64,000 nucleotides of DNA from Siphlonurus alternatus. Lineage: Eukaryota > Arthropoda > Insecta > Ephemeroptera > Siphlonuridae. Position 1 is the first letter of the stretch. Every line of letters begins with the position of its first letter. This document shows, in pieces, positions 19,560 to 32,000 of this stretch. The stretch spans positions 28,415,265 to 28,479,264 of the forward strand of contig OX463778.1 of NCBI GenBank assembly GCA_949825025.1. Reading direction: 5' to 3'. Below the pieces are notes generated by a model. That model made no database searches and had not been told where the DNA came from. It saw nothing but the letters and a program-made list of their open reading frames with translations. A program made the translations under genes and the position numbers.

Positions 19560-21755
19560 TTCTCTCCCTACTATCTCTCCGCCCTGATTTTGCACAAGTC
19601 GTACCTGGAAATTCAACTACTGTAATAATAATAAAAAAAAAAAAAAAAAATGAGATACATGAAATATGATATGGAACCAATATAACGTGTAATTTTATGC
19701 TTGTCTGATTGCAACAAATCCAACATTGCCTTCAAAATATATTTTTATAGAAAAGAATTTTATGGATTTTATTATACATTCAATTTATTCATATACTATA
19801 ACCGGTGTATTTTTATTTACTAGTAAAATCATACATATAGCCTCTCTTTCTTATTATATATTTTCTCAGTCTTATAGACTGTCTATAGAGACGATCAGAG
19901 CACTGAACTGAGGCATGCTTCTATTAGGAGAAGGATATTATATTATATATGGAATATAGAGGGCCTGCACCCATATAACCGCTACAATATATTATATATA
20001 GAACAGGCTGAGAAAGATCGTTGGCAACTTATGATAACTGGTGTACAATACATACGTGGCAATACGTGCTGAAATAATTAAATTAAATTTGTGAATTTTT
20101 TTCATGATTTTAAATATAAAAATCATTTAGAGTGCAAAACATATTGTATATACAACATCAAATTGTCAATAAGTTCAAAAATAGCTGCAAAATAGCAAAG
20201 ATTTTTTTATTAAATGCCATGGCATGCATATATTATAGATATGTAAATTGAGAAAATAGTTTTTTTAAGCACTTTATTCAAGTTTTCATTTTAACAAGCA
20301 TATTTTCCATACATTATAATCTTTAACAAGCTGAATATTGTAAAAAATAACAAAAAATGGTATTTTATGCACAATTTATTTCTTCTCAATCCCAGCACCA
20401 TGGCATAAGTATCATCTCAATGTGGGAGCTTGTTAAAAATAGAGCTTGACTGCATTATCAGGCGTAGTTTTTGACAAATTTAGTTTGCTAACGTCCTCGC
20501 TAATATTCTCTAGGGTTGTTAATTGGGCAAAGCTATCACCCACGTGACATGCACGTATTCGGAGCACGCGTGACGTTACTTGCTCCTACGAGGGCGGCCA
20601 AGAATCGGGCAGCTTCTTTCTTTTTTATATTCAAAAGTGCCGCTCGGAATTACAATCTTTATATAATAGCCTTTCTTTTTATTTTATCTTGTCCTATAAA
20701 TTACCGACTCGGAGACAAATACGGTGCCATCACTACCTTTTATTTAACCTTCACTTCACATGTGGAATGAGCTATTAAGAACAAACGTTTCTTTCTCTAT
20801 TTTTTTTAAACTTTTTCTTTTATCGCATTACCTTCCGCTTCTATGACTTTAACCAAATGTATTTTTTAAGATTTTATCAGACTATATTTATTTTGTTAAA
20901 TTCATTTTTTAAATTCTTTTATGTACAAGAGGTACTATTTATTTCTTCTTGAAGTAATGATGCTAAAAATTCTCGATCATTCAGTAAATTTTATTTTATA
21001 TCCGATTAAGGAACGAGGGTTGTATAGAGTCGCCAGTTTGCCGCTTCACTGACACCGCACGAACCTCGATAAAACGTCGTATTACGTGAAAAAATAAGGG
21101 TTAGTTTTGTTAAGACTGAAAACTTTTTTTCGTCGCCTTTATTTTCAAGGTACAGTACATCAAGTTAATTTAAATGCTAAACATAAAAGATAAAATTATA
21201 AAATAGTTTACGTTCAGACTGCAGAGATTTTTTTATTTATTTATTTTTTTTTTGCAGTATACTTGTTGACTTTTTCTTAAATTATATCAAAAATGTTTTC
21301 TAGATAAAATGTTTAAATTTACGGTAAGTAACACAGTTATTTGATTTTACGAAAAAAGCGTGAGCTCAAGGTGATATATTCAATTTATTATACATCAGTA
21401 CTTCTTATGAAATTTTACTTTATAAGCATGGTTTATTTCAATGAACATCCGTGATTTCAGACGTACTGAATTGTATTAAATCTAATATCATAAGTTCACG
21501 TCTTTCCTCGCAAGGAGAGGATATAAGATTATAAACTGATGTGCTACTTATTTATTATTATTTTTTTTTTTTTAGTTTTTCTTGTATCAATTTTTTTCTT
21601 TCTAGCGTACTTGAATCTACTGAGAGTAACGTGTTTAAGCTTCCTTCCTCTCTGCATGCTTGGTTCAAACCAGAAGGCTCCTCGTGCGCTCTCGTGGCCT
21701 AATGTGTCGCATCCTCTGTGTGGGGGGCGTGTTGGGGACCTGCGAGAGAGGGAGA

Positions 21756-21760
<5 letters not shown>

Positions 21761-21834
<74 letters not shown>

Positions 21835-21845
21835 ACACACACACA
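21761..21845. repeat. (AG)35 followed by (AC)7 compound microsatellite
   Basis: Perfect AG array 21761-21830, then AC repeats to 21845. Imperfect GA sequence extends upstream to about 21743. Overlapping ORFs on both strands are repeat translations. Confidence 0.98.
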
Positions 21846-23250
21846 GAAGAGTACAAGAAACATACCCGGAACTTTTTTTCGCCAACATCACGGTTCCAAG
21901 TTCATTTTTCACTTAATTCTTGTTTATATACTTTTACTAAGCTTAATTTTTTGCCCTTGTTATAATTGGTAGACAAAAAGAGAGGTTGGTCATCATGCCA
22001 TATAATTATACTGCTAAAGGCTACATAATTAACAATAGAGCTGGACAGCAGCGATGTTTCAGCCAGACAGCCCGAGTGGTCTGAGAGGGGGGAAGATGGA
22101 TGGAGGCTGGCTTAGTAGTGAGGCGCCGCTATCTGTATAGGAGCTCTTCGCGAGCCTTCACACCATGGTAAATAAATACCAGATATCATCAGATATGACA
22201 CTATATATATATATATATATATACATGCATAATATGATACTGCAGCACTCGCGATTTATGAAAGCAATAGTCGGAGATTCAGTAACAAATTTGAATAAGC
22301 CTGACTTCAGCAACTGCACATGGGGACACAATATTAAAGTGCCACTGTTAATCATGTATGCATAAATTTGGAGACCCAGTCATATTATATTGTATATATA
22401 TTTATTTATTTATATATTATTTTAAAGTATGATAAATTTGCAGCTTATAAATATACTTTAGTTATTGCAGCTCAATTACACATGTCATATATTTGTAAAT
22501 TTATTATTTTTTGTATTTTTTTTATTATTATTTCATACTTTTCTTTTCGTATTTGTGAAATTTTGGCAAAATAATCCATCTATGTATCTTTTTTTTTTAG
22601 CAATATTAAGCATTCTCGTACAGTATAAAAGAATAATTCTTTTCAATTCACTCATAAGAACACTTTCTGCAAATACGTGTGAATAAAACAGGAAAGAAAC
22701 CCCTACAAATAATTTTTTTAATTTATTCTACATTACGGCAGTATAAAATACTGTAAATTAATTAGTATACGGTACAATACATTAAATCGACTGACAGTGC
22801 TGCCATCTACGAGTCAAGCACATTTCCTTGGCGATACTGCATTGGCTCTGGTTTGAGTTAGTCCACTTGGCATCTTGTGCATGTCCCGCGGCTCTGAGAA
22901 AGCACATGAAACACTCTGCAGATGGTGGTATGAAGTGCGCCAATTTTTTGTTATTTTTCTTTGTCGCAACATCATCAACGAACCAGCATAGTAAGCTTAT
23001 TATCAACATGAAAGAATGAAAAAATGTACGATGTTCATAAACTCAATTTTTACTGTACACATGTATATACTATATAATAGGCTGCGCAAACATGATTTTT
23101 TTTTTTCAATGTATTATCAGAGATCTTACAGCTCTTTTGTATAATATATTTAGCATTGATAGTGTTTTCTCTCTCTTAAATTTGAAATACTAATAGAAAT
23201 TTATTGTTTTAAACATTGCTTTATCATTCTCAATAACATCCGATGGAGTG

Positions 23251-23252
<2 letters not shown>

Positions 23253-23339
<87 letters not shown>
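23253..23339. repeat. (AT)n microsatellite, 87 bp
   Basis: Perfect alternating AT array that is self-complementary and produces Tyr-Ile ORFs on both strands. A shorter TA array lies at 22201-22223. Confidence 0.98.
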
Positions 23340-23342
<3 letters not shown>

Positions 23343-23735
23343 CTTGGCAGTTCGCGACCAAATTCGATGAAGAACCGGAAGTATGTAAAATTACAATCTT
23401 ATTTAAGTCACAATATATCATATACATAACTCTGTACATCAACTATGATATATGTTGCTTTCTTCAGTTCATTTTTTATGATATCATGCTATATTTATCT
23501 GACAGAGTGAAGTTCCAACTGTGGGAATTATATGTATGTATATAGATAGACAATTTATGCATCAATTTATAAAAGATATTAAATAAACTGTGGTTTTATC
23601 CATATACAAAAACTTGTTTTTAATTTTAATTTTTTATATAATAAAATTTATTAAATTACGCTCTCAAATTTCATTCAATTTTTTTCTATAAAAAATATTA
23701 TATATATAATATACGGTGCGGTTTTATTTTATTTT

Positions 23736-23770
<35 letters not shown>

Positions 23771-25281
23771 TAACAGAACCTAAAAGTTTCTGTGAGCTTT
23801 TGTTTTTAGACTCAAAACCACAAGAGAGGTGAAATTTAATAAAAAGCACACTATACTACTTTTATGTATTGGAATTTTCTCTTGCATGGTGCTGCTATAT
23901 ACCTATACCGTATTAATATATTAAATAATAGAATATTGTTCTGTTAACAGTTGCTAGACAGAATCATTGTGTTTTAAAAATTTCCATACAATGGAACACC
24001 ACCACAACAGCAATGCTAGCAGTAGTGCAGAAAGAGTTAAGTGCGACATGTTTTGTAGCGAAATTACATCCACTAAACTGTGACGACGCGAGTTTTATTT
24101 TATTTAAACTACCCGTGTTGTTTAGCTTCCCAACTTTCGTTCTCTTGTCTGAATATTGCGAAAAGGTCTTACAATTTGTTCTTCGCGTATTTTATTTGTC
24201 ACGCAAAAAGTCAAGGCGAGACACATTGTATTTTTGCATAGTGTGCGACATTTGGAAAAAAAGGATGATCCTAAAATGTCATTGTTGTTTTTTCACACTG
24301 AATATATACGAGGAAACTTGAGTCTCTATGGACTCGTCCCTGTATATAATTAACAAGATATATTACAACACTTTAATGTAATTAATTTTCTTTTGTTTAT
24401 ATCATTACTCTTTTGATTCTACTTTATTTTACTAATTTATTGTATGTAAAATATTGCTAAAAAGTAAATTTCATATACCTTTTAATGTTTTAAAAATTTA
24501 AAGAATTTTAAAAGCTTCAAAAATAGAATACTAAAAGTCATAATTTATTATAATATATATTATATTATTTTTATATTTCGGAGTCACGGATTAAACTTGT
24601 ATGTTGAAATTATTGATTGTTTACCAACTTCAAATATTCTGTTATAATGTTTACTTACGTTGTTTAGTAGGTACTGACTTGAATACTGCTGGAGTTTATG
24701 TAAGACTACTTACATTCAGGCAATATACGCCGGCGAGTATGTTTATTTTTGTGATGTACCGACACGTGATGTTTCGTGTTGAGAAGTTTGTTGGTAAATC
24801 GAAATCTTATTTGTTTGCTTACTGCGGCTTCGTCTTCCCACAAAACGTTAATATAACAAAATAATCTTGTAAATAAATTATATCCGCAAAGACGTCACTC
24901 TGTTTTATACGATAATATTATTTCAAGTATATAAACGCTGCTGCAAGCTGTGACAATTAACAAAATTATTATACAAAATCTTGAATATTTTACTGTTCAA
25001 AGCAATGTAATTACTTTTACATTTTAAATAAAGCCATTAACTATTATAAAATTTAATATTAATGTATAAAACATCTTAATCGAATTAAATTGTAATTTTT
25101 ATTAGCAGTTTAATTGTAAGGAAAAGCACTGCGGTGAAGGCATTTGCTATATTATCTTTTATACTTAAAAGCTTGCACGGAAATATAGCTTGTGTGGCTT
25201 TATGAGGGGGTGGCGCGATGTATAGTGTAAAGAGCTCATGTTTAACATCGCGCGACATTACACACACTATCCAACCAACCC

Positions 25282-25285
<4 letters not shown>

Positions 25286-25360
<75 letters not shown>
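25286..25360. repeat. (TC)n microsatellite, 75 bp
   Basis: Perfect array. The 138-codon + strand ORF that runs through it continues into a non-repeat stretch to 25654, but I recognise no domain there. Confidence 0.97.
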
Positions 25361-25363
<3 letters not shown>

Positions 25364-28300
25364 CTCTTATACTCATACATTGCCTTTGCTTTTAAGCTTT
25401 GGAAACTCGAGCCCAAGTGGCTGGGTTTAATTACAAAACTAAAGCATAGCAAGCAAGCGAGCGAGCGTATATACGACGCGGCAGAGAAGAAGAGCCTATA
25501 TTCTATAGCTGCAGAGATGCGACGACTCGCTAGACCCCTGCGGCAAGAAAACGTTTCATTGGCATCAAGGGGACCTATCTTGTATACGGCGAGGGTTATA
25601 TATATATTATATAAGACTAGGGTTTACTTTCAGTTAAACAGAATCCAATTCTGATAGTATGCCGCGTGTGTGCGGTGTCGAATAATCCGAGCCAACTTAT
25701 GGCGAGCTCAGATCCACTCATGCGGTTAATAGCGATCTGTGCGTGTTGCAGGGAGAACAGAAGCCAGTCAGCCACTTTTTTTTGCAGAATCTACACTCTT
25801 CTTTTTTGTCGGTCTTTGGGAAAATGCGTGAGCAAAGCTAAATTAAATTTCAAATATATTGTATCTCTGTGCTGCAGTAATAATGTTAAAAGCCGTTGCT
25901 GTTTCGTATAATGTTATGAAATTGTACAGAAAACCAAGTCTAAATAAATTGTGTGTATTTTTAATCTCATTTTAACTCAAATAAGTAAAATTTTGAACAC
26001 TATTGTATATATAATGAAAAATATATAGCAATACATCTATATTATACATTTATTTTTAAATTCTAACCTTTTGTATACTTGAAATTTCATATTTATTTGC
26101 ACTGTCAAAACAAAATATTTAATTATAATAAATTACTCAAGTTTAATAAATCTCCCAGCTTCGTTTTATTTCAATACGTTTTGTTCATTTGTCTGAAATA
26201 ATTTCTACCCCAAGGTGCAAATTAAATTTGTAGTTTGTGTATTTGTGGCAGGTGAGAGGGTCAAGTGCCCCGCCCCCTCGTCTCACCTCCGCTTCCCTAC
26301 CTGTTGCGTGCGTGCGTGCCGCACCTGAAGCCGCGTGCACTTAAGCGCTCGGACATTACCATCAATCTGTATTAAGTTACAGCCGCTTAACACAAATCTC
26401 CGGTGATTTTTCTTCGTAAAATTATTATTATTTCAATTCAGATTATTTCAGATTATTTCAATTCGGATTAATCTTACAACTGCTTTATTTAGTATTTTTT
26501 TTTTTTTCACGTTTCCTTTTATCCGTGATTGTCGACAGACATATAAGAGAGAAGAAAACATATTTAATAAATGCAAATCAATTACATTTTTCATTTTCTA
26601 TAAACGCCTGCAGGAATGTCATGTGTATGCAACTTCCCATACATCCTTGTCACGCAGGTTGCGGGGTGCGTAGACTCCAGGGGCAAGTGCATTTAATATA
26701 AAAGCCTTTCTGAATCTTGTCATCTTGCCTTAGAAATAAATTGACTAAGCTAGAAGCTAGGCATGGTTATGTAAAGGCGCTCCTAGCATTCTTCGTTAAA
26801 AGAGCAATTTTAATAGGAAAGAGTACACATTTAAACGATGTACAGGTTGCAATGTTTAACAGAAGAAAAAATGCTAATCTACAACTCTCATGCACACGAT
26901 GTCCAGCTTGCACTTCTTTTTTTGAATCCTCTCAAGCTGGGCTGCAGTGTGAAGTGCTGATAAATTCAAATTAAATTTATAGTGGAGGGATCAAACCAAC
27001 GAGTCTCACCGCTTATCTTCAAACTTTTATGGCGGACAATTCTGGCTGCTGTTGACAAATTTTTATGGTTTGCAGTTCATGAAATATCTATATAAAAAAA
27101 TTCTTGTCTTCACTCGTAAAAATAAATTATGTTCTATCTTTAAAAAAAAAGTTTTTTTTTTCTCGGAGAAAATATTCATATTATCGTAAACTTTTTATAA
27201 AAAAAAAACATCTTACTTTTTACTCTGACAGCTAGTAAAACTTTTATTCTTTGTCAATACCAGCTATAGTTGGAAAGAATCCTTATAAGAAAGAAGTGTT
27301 GTTATTCAATCTTCAAGTAAACGCCCTGACTATCAATTTTATTCCCTTTACTTGTAATATCTAACCGTGCCTCGTATAAATTATGTTCAAAAATACATTA
27401 GTATATATAAAGTTCATAAAATAAAGTAAATTTGTTACATCCTAAAGTAATACTTTTTTTGCTTTTCATCTGTTTCAAAACAGAATCGACTTAAGTTTCA
27501 TCAACTTAACGTAATTCAATTTTCTAGGTGTATGTGGTGGAAGAAAATAACATTTATTTACGAAAATATATTTTGTTTAATCTTATTCAAATTATTCAAA
27601 AGTTTCTCTTAGACATATTGATTAATGTATAAGCGATGAAGAATTAAGTCTTCAACATAAATCACACATAAATCGTTTTGGTTTCTCGCCAAGATAAATA
27701 AAATTTCCGTTTAATCTAGTGCTGTTTTTGTGTATTTGCCCTGGTGAACGATGCTGTGTAAATTAGTTTTATCACAAAATGTCTAAGTCAAAACAGATTT
27801 TAAACTTTAAGTATTTTTAACATTTCTCTTCTTTTCTTTGCATCTTCTTAGTTTTATAAGTAAAAAATAATATATTTAAAAATAAATCAAGTGTTATTTA
27901 TGGTGGCCTTGCTTATAAACAATGTAATGTAAAGGGCAGGTGTGTATGACCTGAGCTAGCATCTCAGGCCACCCAGTTGTCTTCTCGATATATATGGAAA
28001 TATTTGAACACGTAATTATGCGAGCGTGCTTTGTAAAATACATAAAAAAAAAAAAAAAGAACCTGCTGTTGAATAGTTAAGTTGCATGGTGTGAGGTTTT
28101 ATGGCTGCACGATGAGGATTGTCATTCCCATCAAGGTGGCGACCATCACGTTCAGTGTGTTGGCGAACGCTGCTATCACCTCAAACTTCAGAGCCAAAAA
28201 AAGTCACTGATTGTCACCATGCCGCAAAATATTGTCAAGTGCAATATGATTGGCTGGAGCGACAAAAAGTTTAACACCATGCAATGTTACACGGGAGAGG

Positions 28301-28396
28301 AAACTTTCAGGATAAAAAATAATGATAGTAAAAAAGTTGTGTACATGACCAAAAAAAAAAATCTCAACTTTATACAATAAATATTCTGCTATACTC

Positions 28397-28430
<34 letters not shown>

Positions 28431-28749
28431 TTTTTTTGCTTGTTTGTTTGTTTAAAAAGTTAAAAAAAATTGTAGGCGATAATAAAGACTTTAGAAAACA
28501 TTTTGTTATTATTATTTGAAATGATTATAACAGTAGCAAAGAACAAGTCAGTTGCAGACTACTTGCTAATTGGATACTTACCTTCCAAAAGTCATTCAAA
28601 AACTTTCTACTCTTCAATAAATTACAAATACAAAAAAAAAAGCTTGTTAAGTAACTGTATTATTATTATGAAGCTTTTTTTATTATTATTGGAGAATAAA
28701 AAATTATTTTCGCTATAGTCAATATAGTTCTGTTCTTCTGGTTCTTCAA
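25361..28749. other. Non-coding DNA, candidate regulatory islands
   Basis: Islands of higher complexity lie at about 25400-25780, 26240-26410 (with CAGGTG, CACCTG and TCAAGTG sites) and 28080-28310. The rest is AT-rich, with a TTA trinucleotide run at about 28407-28431. No supported gene. Confidence 0.5.
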
Positions 28750-29075
28750 CTTTCTTTTTTTTTTAGCTTTTTAACTGAACCCTAGTATAGGGTACTGGCC
28801 ACATTTAAGTGACTGAATTGAATTTAACCTCCCGGCTCTTCGTAGACCCTACTTTTGTGGGTCCCTTCCAAACCGGGGCGGCCATGGCCTAAGCAATCCA
28901 TCCCAGTATTCACCTAGTTGTGACTGAGGAAACCATGGAAACCTTAGTCAGGATGGTCGGCAATTGATGGAGGATGCCATCAATCACCTCCCGGATGCAC
29001 GAGTGGGTGTCCTTTAGCAACCGCTTCTTGTGAAAAGTTTGGCGGTGCATGGCTGGGATCGAACTCACGACCATC
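28750..29075 (-). mobile_element. SINE with tRNA-like B box, core shared with the 5S-headed SINE
   Basis: On the minus strand the element runs from a B box (GTTCGATCC at about 29055) through a body to a short poly(A) (T run at about 28755-28764 on +). Its core (minus-strand cctgactaaggtttccatgg, then ctcagtcac and gaatactggga) matches the core of the element at 17141-17545. No clear A box is present, so the head is partial or diverged. Confidence 0.6.
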
Positions 29076-32000
29076 TGACAACTTTCGTAATTATTGAAGT
29101 TATTTATCCTTAATTAACATTAATTATATTCTAAGAATTTGGAACTTTGGTTGTTCATTAATATTCATTTAAAAAAACATATTATATAAAACCTCTCTTT
29201 AATCGTCAATCATTGATAGTCTTCTTTAACCATCCCGAACCCGAGCTGAACTTTCACGAGAATACACGTTTACAGTCCATTAAAAAAATGTAATTACCGA
29301 TTGCATTAAAACTTTATTGTATTAAAATATATGCTTATGTTTTAGATGTATTTTTTTTTTTCTGCGATTGATTTATTCGTCCGAACAAAGATGGGCGTTG
29401 GATGATTAAGCTTACGGTTTCGATGATGCCATAAAGCTCTCTGGCAGCTCACCTTTCATTTGCCGGGAGCTGCGAGCACCGCTCAGCTGATTGCCCCGTG
29501 ATGACCTCCACAACAGCACCTGCCGCGCGTGTATTGACGCTCCAATTACAAATCCTGACTTGCACTTACGACTCTTTGGTCATATTTTATTATTTAATTC
29601 TCGTATTTCTCACCATTCTTAATTCAACATAATAACTGAGTGACTGACATTGATTGATTATTTTTCTGTCAAATAATACATTTCAAAATGCACTCATAAA
29701 TTTTTCTAGCTTGTTGAACTTTAAGTTTATTTTATGATTGATGATTTAAAAAAATATATTTTTATTTTATCGTTCAAAAAGAGAAAGAAATAATTTTTAA
29801 GAGAGTCTATAATATAAAAAAAAGTGAATCAATTTCAATGATCTAAAAGGAGTGTATTCAAACGTATAATTCTTATTCTTGCATTGAAACGATAGTGGCT
29901 TATTTTTTTTTTTTTTCTGTGAGGAAAATATTGAATCAAGAAAAATACGTCATGTAATGCTTCTGGTTTTTCTCCATTAACCTCCGACCTACCCGACCGC
30001 CGAGACTTCACGACTCACGCTCTCAAATCACGAGGATTTTGTCTTGATTTGCCGCCAAAACCAATAAAATCGTGTGAAGGTACCTGACTGTAAAATGATG
30101 TCATTACGGAAAACGTCGACCGAGCTGTTGGGAGCGGAGAAGTTTATTGAGACACATCAGTCTTAAGTTTTCAATGTATAGCATCGCTAGTTTTAGAGCA
30201 AAACATTCAGAATTCGCTAGAAAAGCAAATGCTTCATCTGTTAGCCTGTTGATGTAACCACATTTCACTTCTATATACCAGAAATATTTTCAATTGTAAC
30301 TCTATTTCACTAATTCTAATAAAAATTAAAAATGAATATTAAATCAATATAAGTGACACTGTACAAGTAATTTAATCATAATAAAGTTGTTTTAACATAC
30401 ACATTCCAATAATAAATTGATCCGTTATAATATCATGTTACTAATTAATGCTTTCATTTTTATTGTATTATTTTTTATTACTGGTGAAATGGAAATAAGT
30501 TGCTGCTTGTCTCCTGTTCATGTTAGTTGTCTTTACTTACTATCTCACGGTAGGAGTGGTCCACCTAGAACGTGCAGCATCTCTCGGAGATCAGAAAGAG
30601 TGCAGGAGCCAGCCGCCCAGTCAGTGGCTGCTCTCGCGGCGATGCCTCGCAAGATAACAGATCAACTAACAGCCTCCGTGGACCACTCCCACTTCGGACG
30701 TGCGTTTATAACACGATCAGAGAGCCCGGCCACATACCTGTCCATATGTGCATGTACTTCACCTTGCAGGCTGCTTCATTGATGATATATTATATCAATG
30801 CCAAATAATAAAATTCAATCAATATTTAATATAACAATCAATTTATCAGTGCAATAGATAATATCTTAAAATAACAAGAAAATAATAATCTTCATTGAAT
30901 TTGAAGATATTTATATATATATATTTTTTTTTTAAAAAAAAATGAGTTTAACTTTTAACAATTTTTTATATTATAAAAAATAATTTGAACATAATTAATT
31001 CTCCTCCTAGATCTTGTTAGAGAAATTCCAAGGAAAGTTTGTGTTTCACATCATGCGTATCATCAGTTCTTATGGGGCAGAGGAGGAGCGTGGTGTAGCT
31101 TAATGGCTATTTAGCCCGAAGCAAAGGCTATTGCTTGCTGCTGCAGCGCTCTCGCAGTTTGCATCATAACGAGCGAGAGGGGCGGCCTAAGTTTTCACCC
31201 GACCCGAGGCTACAGCAATGGTAATACACGTAGATAATGTTCAACTACCACCACCATGTGCTAATGTCTTATATAATGAAGATTAAGACAGTGGCGGGAC
31301 TTGTTCTAGGATCTGACTATAATAAAGCTACTCTTATGACTTCAAGTATATACTGTATATATAGAGTGCTCGTTAATATTTAAGCTTCAAAATTTAACAT
31401 ATTGCTGTAGTGCTTGTGTATATCGTAAATACGTCTTTCATTCTTCTAAAATTTTGAATATCTACTGTAAGAATATTACAACATTTTTCAATTGAAATTA
31501 GCATTATATTTTCTAGTACAAATTATTCATGGTATATTTTTTTTATAACCCCTCTCTGATGTTGTTCAAATTTTCTTTTTTTACGTTAAATGCATGCTGT
31601 TAGGATGAAGAGGTAGGATAGTAATCACCATAAATTTTGCTTATTCACCCCACATTACGCAATAAATAAAGTTTATCTTGCGCTGCTGAAAGCCGATGTG
31701 GTGCCACCCCACTGCGGCGCTGCTTGACCCCCCTGACCCGGCTGCTGCAACTCTCGCGGGCACCAGTGACGTCATCAGCTGCATCCTGGTCAACGAGACT
31801 CGTAAATCGTCTCTATATTATAGCTCACGTGGAATACCGTCTTTCAAGAATACCTCTTATAAGAATTTAATGTAACCAGTTTTATTTCAATTTATTATAC
31901 GTCACAATATGTTGCAATTTCCCAATATTAGCAGTAAAGATGCAAATAAAGTAAATTATGTGTATAATTGAAATAGGTCAGAACAATTCATCCGAATTTG

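Larger units (their letters stand above)
19571..25285. other. Non-coding AT-rich DNA with embedded microsatellites
   Basis: Apart from the listed arrays the stretch holds no supported gene. GC-richer patches lie at about 20510-20600, 21010-21080, 22040-22160 and 22790-22940. A 29-base T run lies at 23741-23769. A 102-codon ORF at 24013-24321 is Cys-rich but has no recognisable motif or splice context. Confidence 0.5.

Noticed and set aside
24003..24100. Possible small first exon (MEHHHNSNASSSAER) with ATG in good context
   Set aside because: The only nearby donor (gttaag) is weak and it ends in phase 0, which does not match the phase-1 start of collagen exon 1. The frame closes after about 30 codons.
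25238..25654. 138-codon + ORF with a non-repeat C-terminal half
   Set aside because: The first half is Ser-Leu repeat. The second half matches no known family, has no clear splice or initiation context and lies next to AT-rich DNA.
29260..29275. gagaatacacgt resembling the 3' part of miR-137
   Set aside because: The seed region does not match and no foldback surrounds it.
30417..30782. 121-codon ORF with hydrophobic start
   Set aside because: The hydrophobic part is T-rich intergenic-type sequence and the rest overlaps other open frames in a GC island. No domain recognised.
31085..31215. tRNA A-box-like gtagcttaatgg
   Set aside because: No B box at a suitable distance and no cloverleaf.
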